The position numbers and the translations under genes are program-made. 64,000 nt of DNA from Bacillus alkalisoli. Lineage in GTDB: Bacteria > Bacillota > Bacilli > Bacillales > Bacillaceae_I. This document shows positions 17,053 through 23,770 of the stretch, in pieces. Within the stretch, counting starts at the first letter, position 1. Every line of letters starts with the position of its first letter. The stretch covers positions 2,002,665 through 2,066,664 of the forward strand of contig NZ_KZ454944.1 in assembly GCF_002797415.1 (NCBI RefSeq), in the 5' to 3' direction. Below the pieces are notes generated by a model, which was not told where the DNA came from, did not search any database, and saw only the letters and a list, made by a program, of their open reading frames with translations.

Positions 17053-17200
17053 AATCAATTTCATAATTACGGTTCGCTTAATGAAAAACGAATATCTTAG
17101 TGTAATACAAATTAATATGTTCGTTTATTAAAAAGTGTAAATACATAATACGATGCTATCATTCGTTTTTCGTATAGTAGTCATACATTATGAAACGGAC
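17053..17200. repeat. AT-rich palindromic element (family B), copy 3, intact
   Basis: About 148 bp with TTTCATAATTACGGTTCG at the left and the related complement CATTATGAAACGGA at the right; close to 90 percent like copy 4. It lies directly against the yppF stop codon. Confidence 0.85.
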
Positions 17201-17204
17201 ACAA

Positions 17205-17396
17205 TTAATTCACTTCAAGAAATTGTGGTAAAGTTGCTCCGTTTAATTCAAGCCCTTTTACAAGTTGTCGATATTGAAAAAGCATAAGCTCTCCTTTTAA
17301 ATAAAGCTGTCTTGCATAGTCCAATAGTTCATTTTCTTCCATTGGCTCATACCCCTTACAAGTAACAAACTTCAAACGTAATTCATCTAATAGCAA
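17205..17396 (-). CDS. yppF: YppF-like protein
   Basis: A 63-residue protein with 'MEENELLDYARQLYLKGELMLFQYRQLVKGLELNGA', matching the size and place of YppF in B. subtilis, between yppE and yppG. Function unknown. AGGGGGG upstream of the ATG is the RBS. Its last codons abut a family B repeat, so that element now separates the gene from its terminator. Confidence 0.72.
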   Translation of the reverse strand: MLLDELRLKFVTCKGYEPMEENELLDYARQLYLKGELMLFQYRQLVKGLELNGATLPQFLEVN

Positions 17397-17573
17397 CTTT
17401 CATCCCCCCTGATTAAAGTTACCTTTATTTTATCATGTATAAAAAAGATTCTTTGATTTTAGAAAAATGAGACTTCCGACAAAAGGAGACATAATTAGCA
17501 TTTTTTGATATAGGCACCAATTATAGGTGAATCTCATAAAATAAGAATAGAGAAAAAGTGAGGAGGGATATAA

Positions 17574-18110
17574 ATGTTTAGGAAAAGGCAAATTTCACCT
17601 AGACATTTGCCATTAGAGCGATTTCCAAATAACCCTTTAGGGTGGATGAACAACTTTTCAGGTGGGTTTGGATATCAACATCCATATATGAATCAACAAC
17701 AGTGGGGGGGATTTCCAATGCAAGGAATGGGTAGTGGGTGGAACCAACCACATTTACAAAATCAATTCATGCCATTCCAAGGAGGTTTCCCGTTTCAAAA
17801 TCAACCGATGCCCCAAGCGCATAATGGTAATTGGCAAAGTCCGTTTCAGTATTATGATCAACAGGCAACACCACAGGCCTCACCACAGAGTATGTGGAAC
17901 GCTGCGTCACCATTTATGAACCCATATCCAACACAAAACCAACAACAAGTGCAACAGCCGAAGCAGTTTAATGCCATTTTAAATCAATTTAAAGGGCAAG
18001 ATGGTAACATTGATATGAAAAAGATGATGGATACAGCAGGTCAAATGATGAACACTGTCAATCAATTAAATGGAATGATCAAAGGAATCGCTGCTACATT
18101 TAAAGCATAA
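17574..18110 (+). CDS. yppG: YppG family spore coat-associated protein
   Basis: A 178-residue low-complexity protein rich in Gln, Asn, Phe, Pro and Met (repeated NQQQWGGFPMQG-like segments). It ends in a conserved helical C-terminus, 'QFKGQDGNIDMKKMMDTAGQMMNTVNQLNGMIKG'. Such YppG-type proteins are known or presumed spore coat components in Bacillus. GAGGAGGGA sets the ATG start. A strong bidirectional hairpin follows. Confidence 0.75.
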   Translation: MFRKRQISPRHLPLERFPNNPLGWMNNFSGGFGYQHPYMNQQQWGGFPMQGMGSGWNQPHLQNQFMPFQGGFPFQNQPMPQAHNGNWQSPFQYYDQQATPQASPQSMWNAASPFMNPYPTQNQQQVQQPKQFNAILNQFKGQDGNIDMKKMMDTAGQMMNTVNQLNGMIKGIAATFKA

Positions 18111-18112
18111 AA

Positions 18113-18152
18113 AATAAGCGCCAGCTGAATTTTGACAGCTAGCGCTTATTAT
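18113..18152. terminator. Terminator between yppG and the csgA operon
   Basis: A 15-bp stem AATAAGCGCCAGCTG/CAGCTAGCGCTTATT between convergent genes; T-rich flanks are modest on both strands. Confidence 0.75.
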
Positions 18153-18153
18153 A

Positions 18154-18402
18154 TTATTCATTACGATGTTTATCTTCCATTCTTTCTCTACGACAGTGTA
18201 ATGCGAAGTTTGCACTTTGTAGGTTGTTGATGGCAATGGAATTTTCCATACTTCGAAATTCGTTTTCTTGATACGCTTTTAGCTTCTCCACTAAAATATC
18301 AATAACATGCTCGACCTGACAGCCATTAACGCCTACTTTATCAATTGCACCTTCTTGAAACTTTATGTTAATGTAACGGTCATAATCTATCGTTGAACTC
18401 AA
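18154..18402 (-). CDS. Acb2/Tad1-hairpin-like protein in a sporulation operon
   Basis: An 82-residue protein. 'GVNGCQVEHVIDILVEKLKAYQ' plus 'ENSIAINNLQSANFALHCRRERMED' follows the pattern of the Acb2/Tad1 hairpin family (G-NG--I---L-----RL---Q, then EN--A---L--AL--L--R---R). Characterised phage members sequester cyclic nucleotide defence signals. The usual C-terminal RGVEGTH motif is replaced by KHRNE. TTG 18402 is the likely start, eight bases after AAAGGAGG. It is third in an operon with csgA, which points to forespore expression. Assignment by pattern only. Confidence 0.55.
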   Translation of the reverse strand: MSSTIDYDRYINIKFQEGAIDKVGVNGCQVEHVIDILVEKLKAYQENEFRSMENSIAINNLQSANFALHCRRERMEDKHRNE

Positions 18403-18416
18403 GTACAAATCCTCCT

Positions 18417-18665
18417 TTACAACAACTCGTACACTTCATTTAGTTGTTGAACACGCGGGAAGTCTTCCGCTTCCATAGCATGGTTTATTTCATTAGGTAA
18501 TACATTATTTAAAAATTCTATTTCATGTTCATTTAATGTTAAAACAAAGTCGCGTTCTCTCTGAAAAGATTCATTTTCAAGCTTAGACATTATTTCACGG
18601 GGTATTTGTTGATTATCTGCATATTGTTCAAGTATTTCGCGCAAATAGGCTATTGGTTTATTCAT
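18417..18665 (-). CDS. csgA: Sigma-G-dependent sporulation protein CsgA
   Basis: An 82-residue protein aligning with B. subtilis CsgA, a small acid-soluble sporulation protein made in the forespore: 'AYLREILEQYA' at the start, 'FVLTLNEHEIEFLNNVLPNEI' and the ending 'LNEVYELL'. The start is ATG 18665, preceded by AAGGAGA; the frame is open eight codons further, into the previous gene. It overlaps the upstream small gene by eight bases and is followed after 14 bases by the Acb2-like gene. Confidence 0.8.
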   Translation of the reverse strand: MNKPIAYLREILEQYADNQQIPREIMSKLENESFQRERDFVLTLNEHEIEFLNNVLPNEINHAMEAEDFPRVQQLNEVYELL

Positions 18666-18855
18666 GATAGTCTCCTTTTTGCTTTCCATTCATAAAATAA
18701 TCTTCAAACTTCTCTGCTTCTTCATGATTCATAGAAGATGTATAGTAAGGATTTTCTTTAGCATCTGAAGGTGAATCTAGATTTGTTTTTATAACTAAAG
18801 TTGGTGAATTAGATGGTTCTACATATAAGCGATCGTCTTTTTTCTTATTGTCCAT
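18658..18855 (-). CDS. Small acidic protein upstream of csgA
   Basis: 65 residues, hydrophilic and acidic ('NHEEAEKFEDYFMNGKQKGDYHE' at the C-terminus). The start ATG 18855 has GGAGGTGGG in front. Its stop overlaps the csgA start, indicating translational coupling and probably the same forespore transcript. Not recognised. Confidence 0.65.
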   Translation of the reverse strand: MDNKKKDDRLYVEPSNSPTLVIKTNLDSPSDAKENPYYTSSMNHEEAEKFEDYFMNGKQKGDYHE

Positions 18856-18968
18856 TGTGTCCCACCTCCTCATGTTTATTTTTCATAATCTAGACAGTTC
18901 GTATGTATGGGAATTAATTTCATCACTGTTTTATATGAAAGACTAATAATTAAAGTATGGTCTGAAAA

Positions 18969-19126
18969 GTTGACTTCAGCTACAGGTGTTCGCTTTCCGC
19001 GGGCGTTAAAAAGGAAGGTTATTTTCACAGTCGTGAAAAAACTTACTCCTCGGCGCTATTGGCGCCTGTGGGGTCTCTTTTGACGCGCTTTCCCGCAGGA
19101 GTCTCACACCTACAGCTGAAATCAAC
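18969..19126 (-). mobile_element. GC-rich element (family A), copy 2
   Basis: The reverse orientation of the family A core (CGCTTTCCGCGGG ... GGCGCC ... TTTCCCGCAGGAGTC). It is enclosed by arms GTTGACTTCAGCTACAGG and the near complement CCTACAGCTGAAATCAAC. It shares with copy 1 an inserted TTTTCACNGTCGTGAAAA hairpin. The arm sequence differs from copies 1 and 3. It occupies the 400-bp gap before the next small gene. Confidence 0.8.
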
Positions 19127-19258
19127 TAATTTCTAGCTATAATTCTTTCCTCGACTAGAAGTCAAACTATGGAAATGTCCTCATGTAAATAAAGGTAACT
19201 ATAAATTAAAAACATAAAAAACAGGCAATAAGTAAAAATAAGTTCGAGGTGAGATGAA

Positions 19259-19366
19259 ATGAGCCAAAAGAAAAATAAGCCGCAAAAGACGAATATGGAA
19301 TTTGGTAATGAGTTTACAGGCAAACAAGTAAAAAAAGAGCGCAAGAAAAACAAACCAAACCAATAA
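19259..19366 (+). CDS. Tiny basic protein (35 aa)
   Basis: 35 residues, one third Lys: MSQKKNKPQKTN, then 'MEFGNEFTGKQVKKERKK'. GAGGTGAG lies five bases before the ATG. It is followed by another GAGGTGA-led small gene, so the two are likely co-transcribed. Composition resembles minor spore proteins; not recognised. Confidence 0.6.
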   Translation: MSQKKNKPQKTNMEFGNEFTGKQVKKERKKNKPNQ

Positions 19367-19378
19367 GAGGTGACAAGC

Positions 19379-19525
19379 ATGACAACCCGCAATGATAATA
19401 GAGAAAGAAAAAATAAATATCCAAATAATCGCCAAGACACAGAACTTGCGAAAGAATATGACATACAAAAAGACACTACTCCAGAAGAAAACCCGAAATA
19501 CGGATCCAAGAACCATAAAAATTAA
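19379..19525 (+). CDS. Small hydrophilic protein (48 aa)
   Basis: 48 residues, rich in Asn, Lys, Glu and Asp ('NRQDTELAKEYDIQKDTTPEENPKYG'). AGAGGTGA overlaps the end of the previous gene. It ends at a bidirectional terminator shared with hsp20. Not recognised; probably a spore or stationary-phase protein by context. Confidence 0.6.
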   Translation: MTTRNDNRERKNKYPNNRQDTELAKEYDIQKDTTPEENPKYGSKNHKN

Positions 19526-19527
19526 AG

Positions 19528-19572
19528 AAAAAAAGGATGTGAATGGCTAAGACCATTTTACATCCTTTTTTA
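19528..19572. terminator. Bidirectional terminator between the small genes and hsp20
   Basis: AAAAAAGGATGT pairs with ACATCCTTTTTT, with an inner AATGG/CCATT extension; T-runs on both strands. Confidence 0.85.
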
Positions 19573-20040
19573 ATCTTCAATTTTAAACTGCTTCTTTACT
19601 TTTTTAGGAATGATAATTTCTAATAATCCATCCTTATATGTTGCTTTTAAAGAATGGGATTTTACATAAGGTGGCAATGGAATAGTACGTGTAGAATGTT
19701 GGGCTGAAAAGCTTTTAAACGAACTATTCAGATTGCTGTTACTTCCCTCCGATTGTTCCACATTTTTAACGGAGATCGTTAAATACTTATCAAATGTTTC
19801 TATCGTAATTTGGTCTTTAGCTACACCAGGCATCTTACTAATAACATACATCTCATTAGACGTTTCATACGTTTCCACTGAAAAGGAAGTACTTGCGATT
19901 GCACTTTGGAAAAATCCGTCCACTTGTTCCACAATTCCTTTAAGAGGCGAATGTTGAAAAAAGTCATCAATAGAGCGCAGTACATTGTTAAAAGCTGGAT
20001 CTGTTGGTTCTTTTCGTTTCATCTCATTCTTTTTATCCAT
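19570..20040 (-). CDS. Hsp20/alpha-crystallin family small heat-shock protein
   Basis: 156 residues: an N-terminal arm, an alpha-crystallin domain (about 55-150) with 'VISKMPGVAKDQITIE', and the conserved 'KDGLLEIIIPK' near the end. Small heat-shock proteins hold unfolded proteins; in Bacillus some are spore coat related (CotM, CotP) and others stress related (YocM). The surrounding spore genes allow a coat role but do not prove it. No CIRCE or other heat-shock operator is seen upstream. Confidence 0.85.
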   Translation of the reverse strand: MDKKNEMKRKEPTDPAFNNVLRSIDDFFQHSPLKGIVEQVDGFFQSAIASTSFSVETYETSNEMYVISKMPGVAKDQITIETFDKYLTISVKNVEQSEGSNSNLNSSFKSFSAQHSTRTIPLPPYVKSHSLKATYKDGLLEIIIPKKVKKQFKIED

Positions 20041-20160
20041 ACATAAACACCTGCTTTCTTACCTAATCCTCCATCCATTATAAGTATATGTTTGGTAGGC
20101 TAGGCAATGTGACAACGTTTTTTGGTTTCTAGTTTTCATTTTTTGGGAATAAAGGAAAGT

Positions 20161-20311
20161 GAATCAATTTCATAATTACGGTTCGTTTAATGAAAAACGA
20201 ATATTTTAGTGATATACAAAATAATATGTTCGTTTATTAAGGTGTATAAATACAGTATACGATACTATTATTCGTTTTTCGTTTAGTAGTCGTACATTAT
20301 GAAACGGATTC
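20161..20311. repeat. AT-rich palindromic element (family B), copy 4, intact
   Basis: 151 bp from GAATC to GGATTC with 45-bp imperfect inverted ends; the best-preserved copy. It contains AAAAACGAATATT on the left and ATTATTCGTTTTTCG on the right. It fills most of the 377-bp gap between hsp20 and the next gene. Confidence 0.88.
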
Positions 20312-20417
20312 AAGTAAGAAATAAATATATTAATGTATAAAAATACAATGGTAAGCACGTGAAAAATATGGTATTTTTGGAAGAGTTATATAGCTTACAT
20401 GGTAAAGGAAGCTAAAC

Positions 20418-22283
20418 ATGTTAAAAAATACTTATTTGTTAAACGTATTAAAGGTTATTCTTCCTATAACTGTACTAGTTTTTGTATATGTTGAAGGAAA
20501 AAAACAATTTTATAATATAGATTTTGAACTAGTTACCTCTAAAATACAGGATATTGGAATTTTCTCCTTTTTTTACATCCTTTTTTTAGGGTGTTTTGCT
20601 GTTTCCTCCATGTACTTTTATGATGTATACATTACAAAAAAATTGTCCATAAAGCCTAATCAATTGTTTGGTAAGTCGTTTAGCTTTAATACATACGCCA
20701 ATTTCCTAGGCTTCGGAGGCTTTGCTGGTGTTGGATTAAGATCATTTTTTTATCAAAAAGGAATGGAAAAGAAAAAGTTATTAAAATGGGTAACGGTAAT
20801 TCTGCCATATATGATTATATTTCCGTCCATTATTGCATGGTTCGTTTTATGGAGTGAGTGGAAGAATCCTATCATCATTGAAAGTTACCCGTTTATGAAA
20901 ATACCACTACTAATCATGTGTTTGTATGGGCCGTTTGTATTGTTTTTAGGTTCATTCTCCTTTCAGTTAAAGATAAGGGAGCAACTAAACTTAATTGGTG
21001 TTTCGTTTATAGAATGGATCTTAGCCTTTATCCTTTTTCTACAAGTTGCCTACATGCTTGGGATTGATGTGAACATTTACTATTTATTTATACTGTATTT
21101 CTTTGCGGTAGTTGTAGGGTTATTAAGTACGGTACCTGGTGGAGTAGGAGCTTTCGATTTCATATTATTGTTCGGTTTAGCTTCGTTACAAGTTACGGAA
21201 GAGAAAATTGTTGCCCTTCTTCTTTTATACCGAATAGTTTATTATGTTGTGCCTTTTATTATTAGTACGTTTTTACTCGTATTTTTTATACAAAAAGAAA
21301 ATATGTGGAGTCGTATTATCCCAAATAAACAGACATTGTCCTTTTTGTCTCACCGGATTTCGACTTTTGGCGTTCTTATAGTAGGGGTTCTATTACTACT
21401 TTTTCCAGTAGTGCCAACGATTATCTATCGATTAAGATGGGCAAATGAGATTTTATCGATGCAGATGATGCAAGTATCCTTACAGATTTCTATTGCAATA
21501 GGAATTACTTTATTATTTTTAGCGAGGTCCATCTATGATCAAACGAAAAGAGCATACTACTTTACACTTTTCGTTTTAGTTGTTGGAGCATTTTTAAGTT
21601 TATCTAAAGGTTTTCACATAGGAGACTTTATTTTATTACTTATAGCATTGCTACTTCTAATAACGGCAAGAAGTCAATTTTATCGAATAAATACAGTCTA
21701 TACACCGGAAAAAGCGATTATTGATAGCATTATTATAGGTTTTATATCACTTTGTTACGTATTTGTAGGAACCATTCAAATACCATATATTAAAAAATAT
21801 GTACCAAGAATGCTGCAAGACTTGTTCTCATTAGATCAGCAGGCGCTATTAAATAACCTGACACTAGGTATCATCATCTCCATTATCATTGTGTATTTCG
21901 GGTTGTTTTGGAGAAAAAAACAAGCTGGTGCGCCATTGTTTGTAGTGTCTACCGAAAAGAAAAGAAAGCTTTTTCCAAAGAAAGAATTATATTTCTATAA
22001 GGATAAAAAAGGATATATTTATTATCAAAAGTGGATGGATAAAGTAATAATATTATCACCGTCTAGGCTAGATGTAGAAACATTAATAGTTTTTGCGAAA
22101 AAAGCGGATCAATTCGGTTATATTCCTATATTAGTTAATGTTTCAAATGATTTAGTGACTACGCTAAATAATAATGACTACTACTTTATTCATAGAAAAA
22201 ACACATACGCTTTTCCAAAGATGATTTTACCTATTTGGGCAAAGTTATCCATTGTATGGTTAGAAAGAAATATGGAGAATTAA
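20418..22283 (+). CDS. MprF-like flippase with truncated synthase domain
   Basis: A 621-residue protein with about 13-14 membrane helices. It resembles the flippase part of lysylphosphatidylglycerol synthase MprF, with 'GFGGFAGVGLRSFFY' and 'LSTVPGGVGAFDFILLFGL' as hallmark loops. After the last helix only about 110 cytoplasmic residues remain. They look like the first GNAT-like half of the MprF synthase ('YFYKDKKGYIYYQKWMDKVIILSP', then 'GYIPILVNVSNDLV'), whereas full MprF has about 300. It should move lipids between leaflets, but making aminoacyl-lipid seems unlikely. No frameshift is evident near the end. RBS AAGGAAG. Confidence 0.78.
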   Translation: MLKNTYLLNVLKVILPITVLVFVYVEGKKQFYNIDFELVTSKIQDIGIFSFFYILFLGCFAVSSMYFYDVYITKKLSIKPNQLFGKSFSFNTYANFLGFGGFAGVGLRSFFYQKGMEKKKLLKWVTVILPYMIIFPSIIAWFVLWSEWKNPIIIESYPFMKIPLLIMCLYGPFVLFLGSFSFQLKIREQLNLIGVSFIEWILAFILFLQVAYMLGIDVNIYYLFILYFFAVVVGLLSTVPGGVGAFDFILLFGLASLQVTEEKIVALLLLYRIVYYVVPFIISTFLLVFFIQKENMWSRIIPNKQTLSFLSHRISTFGVLIVGVLLLLFPVVPTIIYRLRWANEILSMQMMQVSLQISIAIGITLLFLARSIYDQTKRAYYFTLFVLVVGAFLSLSKGFHIGDFILLLIALLLLITARSQFYRINTVYTPEKAIIDSIIIGFISLCYVFVGTIQIPYIKKYVPRMLQDLFSLDQQALLNNLTLGIIISIIIVYFGLFWRKKQAGAPLFVVSTEKKRKLFPKKELYFYKDKKGYIYYQKWMDKVIILSPSRLDVETLIVFAKKADQFGYIPILVNVSNDLVTTLNNNDYYFIHRKNTYAFPKMILPIWAKLSIVWLERNMEN

Positions 22284-22370
22284 TAGAGCTAAAATTTGCA
22301 CCGTAAATTGTATATCGTTTAAAATTATATATAAGAATACTTTTAAATTTAGTGGACAGGTTGCGACGAC

Positions 22371-23624
22371 ATGAATAATAGATTAGTTCAGCATGATTTA
22401 TTAGATATAAAAGAAGAATTAGAATTTATTTGGGAAAATACGTCTGACGCTATTTTTGTCTTAAATGAACATGGAGCGATTATAAAGGCAAACCCGTTTG
22501 TTGAAAAATTGTTTGGATGGTCAGAGGTTGAGCTATTAACAGAACAAATTCCGCCGTTTATTCCAGACAAATCGTTAATAAGTCAACGGAATTTTATTGA
22601 GCGCATAAAAAGCGAACGAACAATTAAAGATGTTTACCGTATGAGAACGAAAAGAAATGGTGAACAAATTGAAGTTCTCGCATCATATGAATTAGTTACA
22701 TATAAAGATAGAAACGTGATTGTTGCAACTTATAAAGATGTTAGCGATTTAAAAGAAAGTGAACAAAGGTTTAAATCGTTATTTATGAACAACCCTGATG
22801 GAATTTGGTCTATTGATTTAGATGGAATTATAAATAGTGTAAACCCAGCTCTTGAGAAGCAACTGGGCTTCAAAGAAGAAGAGATAGTTGGCTCTCATTA
22901 TAGCGAAATGAACGTTTGGAAAGATGAGAACGATTTTCAAAAAAATGCAGAACATCTTAATGCTACATTATCGGGGCAAACACAAGAATACGAGATTACT
23001 TTAACAAAGAAAGACACTCAAGAAGTGCAACTAGTAGTTAAAACAATCCCTATAACAGTAAGAGGGAAAATAGTCGGCCTATACGGAATTAATAAGGATA
23101 TTACAAAGCAAAAACAATTAGAAAAAGAATTGGAAAGACTCGCATATACAGATAGTCTTACAGGACTACCTAATCGCAGAGCTGTTACAAATCTTATAGA
23201 AGAATCTTTAAATAATTCTAAAAAGATAGGCTTATTGTTTTTAGATATTGATGACTTTAAACAAATAAATGATAAATTAGGTCATGATGCAGGAGACCAG
23301 TTACTTATCCAATTTACAGATCGCGTGGAAAATATCGTTTTAACGTGTGGTCTTTTTGGAAGGTTAAGTGGGGATGAGTTTGTTGTTATCATTCAAAACC
23401 TTGAAAAAAGGGAACAAGCAGTTGAATTGGCCAAAAAAATACTACATGTGCTGATCCAACCTTTCCACTTAAGCGGAAAAGAAGTTCATATTTCGTCAAG
23501 TATCGGCATCGCATATTCTCCAGAACACGGCAAAAATAAAACAACTCTCTTAAAAAGTGCAGACAACGCATTGTACAGAGCAAAAGAACAAGGTAAAAAC
23601 ACACTGTATGTGTTCCAATCATAA
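22371..23624 (+). CDS. PAS-PAS-GGDEF diguanylate cyclase
   Basis: A 417-residue soluble protein. Two PAS domains (about 15-130 and 135-250) sense a ligand or redox state, and a GGDEF domain (about 255-417) would make cyclic di-GMP. The signature reads SGDEF (about residue 332) instead of GGDEF, a change tolerated in some active enzymes. 'LTGLPNRRAV' and 'LFLDIDDFKQINDKLGHDAGD' are intact. The RxxD inhibitory site upstream is missing, so product feedback is probably weak. No EAL domain. It is 87 bases downstream of the flippase gene and may share its transcript. Confidence 0.88.
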   Translation: MNNRLVQHDLLDIKEELEFIWENTSDAIFVLNEHGAIIKANPFVEKLFGWSEVELLTEQIPPFIPDKSLISQRNFIERIKSERTIKDVYRMRTKRNGEQIEVLASYELVTYKDRNVIVATYKDVSDLKESEQRFKSLFMNNPDGIWSIDLDGIINSVNPALEKQLGFKEEEIVGSHYSEMNVWKDENDFQKNAEHLNATLSGQTQEYEITLTKKDTQEVQLVVKTIPITVRGKIVGLYGINKDITKQKQLEKELERLAYTDSLTGLPNRRAVTNLIEESLNNSKKIGLLFLDIDDFKQINDKLGHDAGDQLLIQFTDRVENIVLTCGLFGRLSGDEFVVIIQNLEKREQAVELAKKILHVLIQPFHLSGKEVHISSSIGIAYSPEHGKNKTTLLKSADNALYRAKEQGKNTLYVFQS

Positions 23625-23633
23625 TGGATTATA

Positions 23634-23667
23634 AAGATACTACACACCGATGTAGTGTCTTTTTTTG
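23634..23667 (+). terminator. Terminator of the GGDEF gene
   Basis: Stem AAGATACTACA/TGTAGTGTCTT followed by TTTTTT. Confidence 0.85.
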
Positions 23668-23770
23668 TTCTATTATAAACTCAAGAATTTTATTCCATTA
23701 TATATTACTTTACGAACAGAACGTTTATTCGCTAAAATAGAATATAACAATACCTGAGGTGGCGAAAACA

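Noticed and set aside
18154-18402. Phage remnant
   Set aside because: Although the protein resembles a phage anti-defence family, neighbours are sporulation genes and no phage structural, integrase or lysis genes are seen.
19162-19516. Two hydrophobic minus-strand open frames
   Set aside because: They are antisense to two small genes with clear RBS. The hydrophobicity is the complement of Lys/Asn-rich codons.
23360-23380. Inactive GGDEF domain because of SGDEF
   Set aside because: SGDEF occurs in some working cyclases and the metal and substrate motifs are otherwise intact, so inactivity cannot be claimed.
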